From Betaproteobacteria bacterium (GTDB lineage: Bacteria > Pseudomonadota > Gammaproteobacteria > Burkholderiales > Casimicrobiaceae), in the NCBI GenBank assembly GCA_013298455.1, contig JAAFHR010000027.1, forward strand, positions 1 through 14,916: a stretch of 14,916 bases of DNA. Direction: 5' to 3'. A program made the translations under genes and the position numbers. The notes under the pieces were generated by a model. The model was not told the DNA's origin. It saw nothing but the letters and a program-made list of their open reading frames with translations, and did not search any database. Positions 1 through 7,155 of the stretch are shown piece by piece (position 1 is the stretch's first letter; each line of letters begins with the position of its first letter).

Positions 1-1
1 C

Positions 2-811
2 ATCGTTCGCTCCGGCGAAGTGCGTGTCAATGGCGGTCGCGTCAAGGCGGAAACCAAGCTGCAAGCGGGTGACGAGCTGCGGATTCCGCCGGTTCGCGTG
101 GCTGAAGCACCGGTTCACGCGCAGCTCACGGGCGATTTTCCGCACGAAATTGTGTGGGAAGACGATCATCTGCTGGCTGTGAATAAGCCGTCGGGCGTGG
201 CGGTGCATGGCGGCTCGGGTGTGAGTTTTGGTGTGATCGAGCAAATTCGTATGGCGCGGCCGAGCGCGCCGATGCTCGAATTGGTGCATCGCTTGGATCG
301 CGAAACGTCGGGCGTGTTGCTGATCGCCAAAACCCGCGCGGCGCTCGTGGGAATGCACGACACGCTGCGCGATAAATCGGGCGATAAGCGTTATCTGGCG
401 GCCGTTCGCGGCGAATGGGTCAATGATCGCCAGCATGTGAAAGCGCCGCTCGCGAAATTTACGCAAAAAGACGGTGAACGTCGCGTTGAAGTCAACGAAG
501 ACGAAGGCCAGTTCGCGCACACGATCTTCAATTTGCTAGAGCGCCGAAACGACATGAGCTTGCTCGAAGCCGAGCTAAAAACTGGGCGCACACACCAGAT
601 TCGTGTGCATTTGCAGCACGTCGGCTTTCCGATTGCGGGCGACACAAAATATGGCGATGTAGCGTGGAACAAAGCGCTGGCGCAACTCGGTTTGAAGCGA
701 ATGTTTTTGCATGCGAAATCGTTTGCGTTTGAGCATCCGGTGACAGGGGTGGCGATGAAAGTCGAAGCGCCGTTGCCACGGGAATTGGCCGGATTTTGGT
801 ACGGCGGTTAG
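2..811 (+). CDS. rluC: 23S rRNA pseudouridine synthase RluC (5' truncated)
   Basis: The reading frame is open from base 2 and begins inside the S4 RNA-binding domain (IVRSGEVRVNGGRVK, then DELRIPPVRVAE), so the true start lies before the window. The catalytic core follows: LVHRLDRETSGVLL, whose Asp codon at 296-298 is the nucleophile of the RluA/RluC/RluD family, then GRTHQIRVHLQHVGFPIAGDTKYG near the C-terminus. RluC converts uridines of 23S rRNA (955, 2504 and 2580 in E. coli) to pseudouridine in the cytoplasm. The PPVRVAE linker after S4 favours RluC over RluD. A GTG at 20 lies inside the domain and is not a credible start. The gene is probably transcribed with the HAD phosphatase and sppA that follow. 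Family assignment is firm; the RluC subtype is very likely. Confidence 0.93.
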   Translation: MVRSGEVRVNGGRVKAETKLQAGDELRIPPVRVAEAPVHAQLTGDFPHEIVWEDDHLLAVNKPSGVAVHGGSGVSFGVIEQIRMARPSAPMLELVHRLDRETSGVLLIAKTRAALVGMHDTLRDKSGDKRYLAAVRGEWVNDRQHVKAPLAKFTQKDGERRVEVNEDEGQFAHTIFNLLERRNDMSLLEAELKTGRTHQIRVHLQHVGFPIAGDTKYGDVAWNKALAQLGLKRMFLHAKSFAFEHPVTGVAMKVEAPLPRELAGFWYGG

Positions 812-818
812 TTACAAA

Positions 819-945
819 GCACCCTCTCCCGCGAGCGGGAGAGGGTTGGGGTGAGGGTGCTCGGCGAGGGAGCGCAATGTTCGAGTTGGGCTGTTACGCC
901 ACCACACCCTCATCCCCAGCCCTTCTCCCGCCCGCGGGAGAAGGG
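819..945. repeat. REPIN-like pair of inverted hairpin repeats
   Basis: Two GC-rich hairpins sit between rluC and the HAD gene. The first has a perfect 11-bp stem (ACCCTCTCCCG at 821-831, loop CGAG, CGGGAGAGGGT at 836-846), followed by TGGGGTGAGGGTGC. The second has a perfect 11-bp stem (CCCTTCTCCCG at 920-930, loop CCCG, CGGGAGAAGGG at 935-945), preceded by CACCCTCATCCCCAG. The tail of the first is close to the reverse complement of the lead of the second, so the units are in opposite orientation around a spacer of about 45 bases, as in REP doublets. From memory, the CCCTCTCCCG...GGGAGAGGG unit is common between genes of beta- and gammaproteobacteria. It could act as a transcription attenuator or mRNA stabiliser between the two genes; this is inferred. 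Confidence 0.8.
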
Positions 946-996
946 AGTTCCGCCCGTCGCCAACTCACCACATCACCAGCTATCCGGACACATCTT

Positions 997-1647
997 TTGA
1001 ACTACTCACTCATCATCTTCGATTGGGACGGCACGCTGGCTGATTCCACGGCAGTCATCAAACGCGCTTTGCAACGCGCCGCGGAGGACACGGGCTATCC
1101 GATTCCCACTGACGCGCAAGCTTCGTTCATCATCGGTATGGGCTTGAAGCCCGCGCTGGAGCACGCCGTACCGACGCTTCGTGACGAGGATTTGCCGAAG
1201 CTCACGGATCGGTTTCGTCATCACTTTTTGGCGGGCGAGAACGAGATCGTTTTGTTTGATGGCGTGCCCGAGATGCTCGCGTCGCTCAAGGCGCGGGGGC
1301 ATTGGCTGGCGGTGGCTACGGGCAAATCTCGTAAAGGCTTGGACCGGGCATTCGACACGCTGGGGTTACGGGAGTTTTTCGTGACGTCGCGCTGCGCGGA
1401 CGAGGGATTCGCAAAGCCCCATCCCGGCATGTTGCACGCGATCTACGACAGCACCGGTTTGCTGCCCAAAGATTCGATCATGATTGGGGACACCACGCAC
1501 GATCTGCAACTGGCTGAAAACGCAGGCAGCGCTGCGATTGGCGTGACTTACGGCGCCCATGAACCGCATCTCTTGAAACAACACGCGGCTCTGACTTTGG
1601 TAGATTCGGTGTCCGAGCTCGATACATTTTTGAAAGCGAACGCATAA
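997..1647 (+). CDS. HAD-IA family hydrolase, phosphoglycolate phosphatase-like
   Basis: A 216-residue haloacid-dehalogenase phosphatase. All four motifs are visible: I, IIFDWDGTLAD, with nucleophile Asp9 and acid/base Asp11; II, AVATGK, with Thr108; III, Lys140 in FAKPHP; IV, IMIGDTTHD, with Asp165 and Asp169. Residues 15-85 form the helical cap of subfamily IA. Such enzymes hydrolyse small phosphate monoesters such as 2-phosphoglycolate; the substrate here is not known. I chose the TTG at 997 because it places the DWDGT motif at residues 9-13 and gives the usual family length. The frame stays open back to an ATG at 796, but that stretch runs through the hairpin repeats and codes nothing recognisable. 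The stop is 2 bases before the sppA start, so the two genes are probably co-transcribed. Confidence 0.88.
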   Translation: MNYSLIIFDWDGTLADSTAVIKRALQRAAEDTGYPIPTDAQASFIIGMGLKPALEHAVPTLRDEDLPKLTDRFRHHFLAGENEIVLFDGVPEMLASLKARGHWLAVATGKSRKGLDRAFDTLGLREFFVTSRCADEGFAKPHPGMLHAIYDSTGLLPKDSIMIGDTTHDLQLAENAGSAAIGVTYGAHEPHLLKQHAALTLVDSVSELDTFLKANA

Positions 1648-1649
1648 CC

Positions 1650-2606
1650 ATGGACGATCAAATCCCGACGCAGGCTGGCTGGGAGCGCGAGCTTGTGAGC
1701 AAACTGGCGCAGATGAATTTGAAAGAGCAGCGCGCCCGTCGTCGTTGGTCGCTGTTTTTCAAGCTGGTTTGGCTGGGGCTGGCGTTGGCGCTTTTCGCGT
1801 TTTTGATGGGCTGGATCGGCCGCGATGTTGACAATGAAATCGTGGGTCGTCACACCGCCCTCGTGAAGCTGGAAGGCGAAATTGATGATCGCACCACTGC
1901 GAGCGCCGAAAAGATCAATGCGGCGCTTCGGGCCGCGTTTCGAGCGAGCGACAGCGTGGGCGTCATTTTGTCGATCAACAGCCCAGGCGGCTCGCCCGTG
2001 CAATCGGCGCGAATTTACAACGAGATTAAGCGCTTGCGCAAAGACAACCCGGAGAAGCCGCTCTACGTGGTCGTTGATGAGCTCTGCGCGTCGGGTGGCT
2101 ATTTTGTGGCGGCGGCGGGCGACAGGATTTACGTGGACGGCGCGAGCTTGGTGGGCTCGATTGGCGTGGTTTATCAAGGCTTCGGTGCGGACAAGCTGCT
2201 CGAAAAAATTGGGGTTGAAAACCGCACCGTGACGGCCGGTGAAAACAAGGCCTTCATGGATCCGTTTTCCCCGCAAAAGCCCGAGCACAAAGCGCACTTA
2301 GAGGCGATGCTTGGCGACGTGCATCAGCAGTTCATCAAAGCCGTGAAGGACGGTCGTGGTGATCGCTTGAAGCTGGGCACACCTGGGCTTTTTTCGGGTC
2401 TGATCTGGACGGGCAATAAGGCCGTTGAAAACGGTTTGGTGGATGCCGTCGGCTCGATTGATTCGGTCGCTCGTGATGTAGTGAAAGCTGAGGATTTGGT
2501 CGACTACACCATCGAAGAAAACGCGTTTGACAAATTCACGCGTCGCCTAGGTGCGAGCTTTGGTGCGGGCGTGTTGCAATCGATGTCGAAAGTGAGCTGG
2601 AAGTAG
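1650..2606 (+). CDS. sppA: S49 family signal peptide peptidase SppA (short form)
   Basis: A 318-residue membrane-anchored serine peptidase. A basic N-terminus is followed by one membrane segment at about 36-56 (FFKLVWLGLALALFAFLMGW), with the catalytic domain expected on the periplasmic side. Conserved S49 features are INSPGGSPV near 110, the nucleophile Ser148 in ELCASGGYFVAA, LVGSIGVV near 167-174, and the probable general-base Lys200 in AGENKAFMDPF. Ser148 and Lys200 match the Ser/Lys spacing of Bacillus SppA. The length fits the single-domain form rather than the 618-residue E. coli protein. The family degrades signal peptides left in the membrane and may take part in other membrane protein quality control. 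The ATG at 1650 follows the HAD stop by 2 bases. An S49 gene near rluC and a HAD gene is a familiar betaproteobacterial arrangement. Confidence 0.92.
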   Translation: MDDQIPTQAGWERELVSKLAQMNLKEQRARRRWSLFFKLVWLGLALALFAFLMGWIGRDVDNEIVGRHTALVKLEGEIDDRTTASAEKINAALRAAFRASDSVGVILSINSPGGSPVQSARIYNEIKRLRKDNPEKPLYVVVDELCASGGYFVAAAGDRIYVDGASLVGSIGVVYQGFGADKLLEKIGVENRTVTAGENKAFMDPFSPQKPEHKAHLEAMLGDVHQQFIKAVKDGRGDRLKLGTPGLFSGLIWTGNKAVENGLVDAVGSIDSVARDVVKAEDLVDYTIEENAFDKFTRRLGASFGAGVLQSMSKVSWK

Positions 2607-2894
2607 CGGTTCGTTCGAGGAGTTCTTGTAAGCTTTTTGCTAGAACGCCCCAGCGCAATTGGCGTTTACTCGATTTCTTCTGCGCCTTGAAAAGTTGTAA
2701 TTTCACGCTGTACGCCAGATCAGAATTGGCTTATCTGTGTTGAGCTAATGCGGCCAATGCAGTTCGATCTTTAGATCATGCGCCGCGCGGCGATCTGGCC
2801 AACGGCGTCAAGCCCCGTAAAATTTGGGGCTCCCTTCCTCAGTTGGTAAGCGTCGCGTCGGCTTCTTGCTGGTTCGCTGCGTCACCACTCGCGC
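2607..2894. other. Intergenic region sppA-purL
   Basis: A non-coding gap of 288 bases. It holds a weak hairpin soon after sppA (AACGCC at 2644-2649 and GGCGTT at 2661-2666, then a T-rich stretch) that could end the rluC operon. It also holds a GATCT / AGATC / GATCT triplet of mutually complementary words (2766-2796) flanking the palindrome CGCCGCGCGGCG (2781-2792), and an inverted repeat around TAAAAT at 2811-2831. No tRNA, small ORF or known riboswitch could be seen. Confidence 0.6.
2811..2831 (+). promoter_or_regulatory. Candidate purL promoter -10 inside an inverted repeat
   Basis: AGCCCC (2811-2816) and GGGGCT (2826-2831) form a perfect 6-bp inverted repeat with a 9-base loop, GTAAAATTT. 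The loop contains TAAAAT (2818-2823), a plausible sigma-70 -10 box. The matching -35 region (around 2795-2800, CTGGCC) is poor. There is no T-run after the stem, so it is not a usual terminator. It may be a promoter with an operator straddling the -10, or a leader hairpin of purL. Low certainty. Confidence 0.3.
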
Positions 2895-5800
2895 ATGTCC
2901 GCATCTTCGCATTCCGCTACTTCCCATCCGTCCGCGCTCACGCTGCAAATCCGCGGCGCGACCTCGCTGTCTCAATTTCGTCAAGACAAACTCTTAGCAC
3001 TGCTCGCTGAGCAGGGTGTGGTTGGTGTTGACGCGGAATACTGGCACTTCGCGCTGCTTTCACGCGGCTTAACTCGTGAAGAAAACGTGCGGCTTGAGGC
3101 GCTCTTGGCGTACGGCGTTGAAGCGCGAGAAATCGCCGAGCCTGACGAGGACGACGATGAGCTACCCGAGCCGCTGCCGCCGCAGCATTCGTTTTTGGTC
3201 GTGCCGCGTTTGGGCACCATTTCGCCTTGGTCCTCAAAAGCGACTGACATCGCGAAAAATTGCGATCTCACTGCGGTCACTCGGATCGAGCGCGGTGTGT
3301 GGTTCACGGTCAGCAGTGAAAAGCCGCTCAATGCGGCTGCCCGTCGCGCTGTCGAAGCGCTCTGCCATGACCGAATGACCGAGAACGTACTTCCAACGCT
3401 CGAATCCAGCGACGAGCTCTTCGCCGTGCAGCATCCAAAGCGCTTAGAGACGATTTCACGCAGCGCCGCATCGCTCAAAAACGCCAACGGTGAACTCGGT
3501 CTTGCCCTCTCTGAAGACGAAATCGATTACTTGGTCGCTGCGTTCGACAAACTGCAACGCGACCCGACCGACGTTGAGCTTTTGATGTTCGCGCAGGCCA
3601 ACTCGGAGCATTGCCGCCACAAAGTGTTTAACGCGAGTTGGACCATCGACGGCGAGAAAAAAGACATCTCGCTCTTCGGCATGATTCGAAACACGCACAA
3701 GCTCGCCCCCGAGGGCACCGAGGTTGCGTACTCCGACAACGCCGCGATTTTGACGGGCGGCATGGCGAAACGCTGGTACCCCGACGCCGAGGGAAAGTAT
3801 GCCGAACACGTTGGTTTAACGCACTACTTGGCAAAGGTTGAAACGCACAATCATCCGACGGCAATTGCGCCGTTTGCGGGCGCAGCAACGGGCTCCGGCG
3901 GAGAGATTCGCGACGAGGGCGCGACGGGTCGTGGTGCTGTGCCGAAGGGCGGTATGACAGGCTTCACCACGTCGCATTTGCGCTTACCCGGCCTGCCGCA
4001 ACCGTGGGAAGTTTCGACGATGAAGGTCGGAAAACCCGATCGAATCGTGAGCGCGCTTGACATTATGTTGCAAGGCCCGATTGGCGGCGCAGCGTTTAAC
4101 GATGAATTCGGTCGACCAAACTTGAACGGCTATTTCCGCACGTTCGAATACAAACACGCAGACACGGTGTACGGCTACCATAAGCCGATCATGATCGCCG
4201 GTGGCGTAGGCGCCGTTGCGGATCAACACGTCAAAAAAATTGCCTTTCCAGCAGGCACGCTCCTGATTCAGCTCGGTGGCGAAGGCATGCGAATCGGCAT
4301 GGGCGGCGGCGCTGCATCATCGATGACCACCGGGCAAAACACCGCCGATTTGGATTTCAATTCGGTGCAGCGGGGCAATCCAGAAATGGAGCGGCGTGCG
4401 CAAGAGGTCATCAACGCCTGCTGGCGTTTGGGTGACGACAATCCGATTCTGGCGATTCATGATGTGGGCGCGGGCGGCTTGTCGAATGCGCTCCCCGAAC
4501 TTGTTCACGATGCAGGAAGCGACTCCGATCCACGCGGTGCGATGTTTGATTTGCGAAACGTGTTGACGCTCGAAGCAGGGATGAGCCCTGCCGAAATTTG
4601 GTGCAACGAATCACAAGAGCGCTACGTGATGGCGATTGCGCCGAAGAGCCTCTCAACGTTCAAAGCGTTTTGCGCCAGAGAGCGTGCGCCGTTTGCGGTT
4701 GTTGGTGTGGCCGATGGCTCGGGTAATTTGACGGTTGCGGATGCAAAATTCAACAACAAACCCGTTGACATGCCGCTTGAGGTGTTGCTCGGGAAGCCGC
4801 CAAAAATGGAGCGAGTAGCGCAGCGCAAGGTTGCAGCTGTTGATGCGTTTGATACCTCAAACATCAAACTTCGCGATGCGGCATATAAGGTGTTGCAGCA
4901 CCCAACCGTTGCCGACAAAACGTTTCTCGTCACCATCGGAGATCGCTTCGTTGGCGGGCTCACAGCGCGTGAGCAAATGGTCGGGCCGTGGCAAGTGCCG
5001 GTCGCTGATTGCGCGGTGACTTTGCGCGATTTCGTTGGCGACACGGGCGAAGCGTTTGCGATGGGCGAGCGCACGCCGTTAGCAGTGATCAACGCTGCGG
5101 CCTCAGCGCGGATGGCCGTTGCGGAGTCGATCACCAACATCGCCGCCGCATCGATCACCTCGATCAAAGACATCAAACTTTCTGCCAACTGGATGGCAGC
5201 GGTTGACGTGGCAGGTGAAGATGCTGCGCTCTATGACGCCGTGCACGCCGTCGGCATGGAACTCTGCCCAGCGCTCGGCATCTCGATTCCCGTGGGCAAA
5301 GATTCGATGAGCATGCGCACGGGCTGGAAAGACGGCGACGTTGCGAAGAGCGTGCATTCGCCCGTGTCGTTGATCGTGAGCGCATTTGCGAATGTCAACA
5401 ACGTGAAGAAAACGCTCACGCCGCTGTTGCGAACGGAGGGCGACAACGCTTTGCTATTCGTCGACATCGCCAACGGCAAGCAACGGCTTGGCGGCTCGAT
5501 CCTCGCGCAGGTTCACGCCAAACTCGGCAGCGATGTGCCCGATTGCGATTCGGCTGACGCGCTGAAGGCGTTCTTTGCGTGCGTGCAGAAGCTCAATGCG
5601 GAGGGATTGTTACTGGCTTATCACGACCGCTCGGATGGCGGCTTGTTTGCGGTGTTGGTTGAGATGGCGATAACGTCGCGGTGTGGTTTGTCGATCAATC
5701 TTGACCCACTCCTCTCCGTTCGCCGTGAGCTTGTCGAAGGGTTGGTGACTCCATCACCAAATTCCGCGAAGGTTAGCGATACGCCTGCTGCTCAATCCAA

Positions 5801-6992
5801 ATCTGGCGCTCAGGCCACCAACCCTTCGACGGGCTCAGGGCGAACGGGTGTGGGAGATTTCTCCCCATCTGCATTATCGGTGCTCTTCAACGAAGAACTC
5901 GGCGCGGTCATTCAAGTCCGTCGCGCTGACATCGCTCGCGTGAAACGCGCCTTCGAAAACCTGCCAGTTCACGACATCGGCACGACCAATGCCGATCACA
6001 AATTCATCATCACCCAAAACGGCAAAAAGATCTTCGACGAAGCGCGCCAAGCCCTGCACGCCGCATGGAGCGCCACCACGATTGAAATGCAGCGCCTTCG
6101 CGACAATCCCGATTGTGTGGACTCCGAATTTGATCGGGTGTTTGATGATGCGGATGTGGGTCTTGCGCCACGGGTGTTGTTTGATGCAACGAGCAATGCC
6201 GCAACGCCATTCATCAACGTCGGTGCACGTCCGAAAGTGGCGATTTTGCGAGAGCAGGGCGTGAATTCACACGTTGAAACGGCGCATGTTTTTGCGCTTG
6301 CAGGATTCGACGCGTACGACGTTCACATGACCGATTTACAAACCGGTCGCGTATCGCTTGATGAGTTCAAAGGCTTCGTTGCCTGCGGCGGATTTAGCTA
6401 CGGCGACGTGCTCGGTGCGGGCGCGGGTTGGGCCAAATCGATTTTGCTCAACACGGCGCTTCGCGATCAATTCGCTGAGTTTTTTGCTGACACATCAACG
6501 TTCGCGATGGGCATCTGCAACGGCTGCCAAATGATGGCGCACATGACGCCAATCCTGCCCGGCACGGCGCACTGGCCGAAGTTCATCAAAAACGGCAGTG
6601 AGCAATTCGAATGCCGCACCGCGCTCGTTGAAATCATGCCCTCGCCATCGATTTTGTACAAAGGTATGGAAGGCTCGCGCTTGCCGATCGTCGTCGCTCA
6701 CGGCGAAGGTTTCGCGCAGTTCAAAGACGACAATCAACTGGCGATTGCTGACCACTACGTCACGCTCAGATACGTCGACGGCCACGGCACCGCCACCGAG
6801 GTCTATCCATTGAACCCCAACGGCTCGCCTGGCGGCATCACAGGTCTGACGAGCGAAGACGGTCGATTCAATATCCTCATGCCCCACCCCGAGCGCACCC
6901 ACCGAGTAGAAAACTTCTCATGGCATCCCGAGGCGTGGACGCGCTCGCCGTGGTTGCGGATGTTTGAGAATGCGCGGGTTTGGTTGGAGTAG
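2895..6992 (+). CDS. purL: Phosphoribosylformylglycinamidine synthase PurL, with in-frame repeat insertion
   Basis: This is the large single-chain FGAM synthase of proteobacteria (1365 residues; E. coli 1295). It makes formylglycinamidine ribonucleotide from FGAR, ATP and glutamine in de novo purine synthesis. The order is a PurS-like N-terminal domain, a linker with ANSEHCRHKVF (about 236-246), a first synthetase half with ETHNHPTAIAPF and GSGGEIRDEGATGRG (about 316-348), a second half with YHDRSDGG (about 909-916) and FNEELGAVIQV, and a C-terminal glutamine amidotransferase. The amidotransferase triad is Cys1208 (GICNGCQMM), His1331 and Glu1333 (MPHPER). Between CGLSINLDPL and LFNEELG there are about 50 more residues than in E. 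coli, caused by a palindromic repeat (residues 942-984) that keeps the frame. No stop or frameshift is present, so the enzyme is probably active. The ATG at 2895 has no clear Shine-Dalgarno sequence. Confidence 0.97.
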   Translation: MSASSHSATSHPSALTLQIRGATSLSQFRQDKLLALLAEQGVVGVDAEYWHFALLSRGLTREENVRLEALLAYGVEAREIAEPDEDDDELPEPLPPQHSFLVVPRLGTISPWSSKATDIAKNCDLTAVTRIERGVWFTVSSEKPLNAAARRAVEALCHDRMTENVLPTLESSDELFAVQHPKRLETISRSAASLKNANGELGLALSEDEIDYLVAAFDKLQRDPTDVELLMFAQANSEHCRHKVFNASWTIDGEKKDISLFGMIRNTHKLAPEGTEVAYSDNAAILTGGMAKRWYPDAEGKYAEHVGLTHYLAKVETHNHPTAIAPFAGAATGSGGEIRDEGATGRGAVPKGGMTGFTTSHLRLPGLPQPWEVSTMKVGKPDRIVSALDIMLQGPIGGAAFNDEFGRPNLNGYFRTFEYKHADTVYGYHKPIMIAGGVGAVADQHVKKIAFPAGTLLIQLGGEGMRIGMGGGAASSMTTGQNTADLDFNSVQRGNPEMERRAQEVINACWRLGDDNPILAIHDVGAGGLSNALPELVHDAGSDSDPRGAMFDLRNVLTLEAGMSPAEIWCNESQERYVMAIAPKSLSTFKAFCARERAPFAVVGVADGSGNLTVADAKFNNKPVDMPLEVLLGKPPKMERVAQRKVAAVDAFDTSNIKLRDAAYKVLQHPTVADKTFLVTIGDRFVGGLTAREQMVGPWQVPVADCAVTLRDFVGDTGEAFAMGERTPLAVINAAASARMAVAESITNIAAASITSIKDIKLSANWMAAVDVAGEDAALYDAVHAVGMELCPALGISIPVGKDSMSMRTGWKDGDVAKSVHSPVSLIVSAFANVNNVKKTLTPLLRTEGDNALLFVDIANGKQRLGGSILAQVHAKLGSDVPDCDSADALKAFFACVQKLNAEGLLLAYHDRSDGGLFAVLVEMAITSRCGLSINLDPLLSVRRELVEGLVTPSPNSAKVSDTPAAQSKSGAQATNPSTGSGRTGVGDFSPSALSVLFNEELGAVIQVRRADIARVKRAFENLPVHDIGTTNADHKFIITQNGKKIFDEARQALHAAWSATTIEMQRLRDNPDCVDSEFDRVFDDADVGLAPRVLFDATSNAATPFINVGARPKVAILREQGVNSHVETAHVFALAGFDAYDVHMTDLQTGRVSLDEFKGFVACGGFSYGDVLGAGAGWAKSILLNTALRDQFAEFFADTSTFAMGICNGCQMMAHMTPILPGTAHWPKFIKNGSEQFECRTALVEIMPSPSILYKGMEGSRLPIVVAHGEGFAQFKDDNQLAIADHYVTLRYVDGHGTATEVYPLNPNGSPGGITGLTSEDGRFNILMPHPERTHRVENFSWHPEAWTRSPWLRMFENARVWLE
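5718..5845. repeat. 'RPELVEG'-type palindromic repeat inserted in frame in purL
   Basis: The left arm (5718-5747) starts GTTCGCCGTGAGCTTGTCGA. The right arm (5816-5845) ends CGGGCTCAGGGCGAAC. The two 30-base arms are inverted repeats of each other at 27 of 30 positions, around a 68-base spacer. At the inner edge a small hairpin, TTGGTGA ctcca TCACCAA, lies at 5742-5760. In the purL frame the left arm reads VRRELVEGLV and the right arm NPSTGSGRT. From memory, these are recurrent translated signatures of a repeat found between and within genes of many proteobacteria. A sister copy lies at 7051-7116. The element is absent from the E. coli protein at the same place, which makes it an insertion. 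Confidence 0.85.
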
Positions 6993-7050
6993 TCGAGGAT
7001 ACGGCCTGACTCGCGAAATCGCGCAAGTGCTGTGGCGGCGATCATGTGCC

Positions 7051-7116
7051 GTTCGGGCTGAGCTTGTCGAAGCCTTGGTCGTGCGCCGCCAACCCTTCGA
7101 CAAGCTCAGGGCGAAC
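7051..7116. repeat. 'RPELVEG'-type palindromic repeat between purL and the HDAC-family gene
   Basis: The left arm (7051-7078) starts GTTCGGGCTGAGCTTGTCGA. The right arm (7089-7116) ends CAAGCTCAGGGCGAAC. The arms pair at 24 of 28 positions around a 10-base spacer; the mismatches are two GG/CC pairs. The arms belong to the same family as the repeat inside purL, but the spacer is far shorter. The element lies between two convergent genes, so its stem could help end transcription from either side; this is inferred, as there is no T-run. Confidence 0.85.
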
Positions 7117-7155
7117 GTAAATGTGCGGTGCTCGGGAGTCGCAGTGGAGTAGCGA

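Noticed and set aside
796..996. An N-terminal extension of the HAD phosphatase to the ATG at 796
   Set aside because: It would overlap rluC and translate the hairpin repeats; the HAD fold needs its DWDGT motif close to the N-terminus.
1548..2297. A 249-codon open frame on the - strand
   Set aside because: It lies wholly opposite sppA and the end of the HAD gene, and its translation is rich in Arg/His with no recognisable domain. It is a shadow of GC-rich codons.
4622..5188. A 188-codon open frame on the - strand
   Set aside because: Antisense to well-conserved purL sequence, with a low-complexity Ser/Thr/Ala product and no start signals.
5700..5870. An intein or intron inside purL
   Set aside because: The extra segment is only about 50 residues, has no intein splice motifs (N-terminal Cys/Ser block, C-terminal HN), and the frame is continuous. 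Inverted-repeat arms explain it better.
7051..7116. A bidirectional rho-independent terminator for purL and the deacetylase
   Set aside because: There is a stem but no T-run on either strand, and the sequence belongs to a dispersed repeat family, so I list it as a repeat with only possible terminator activity.
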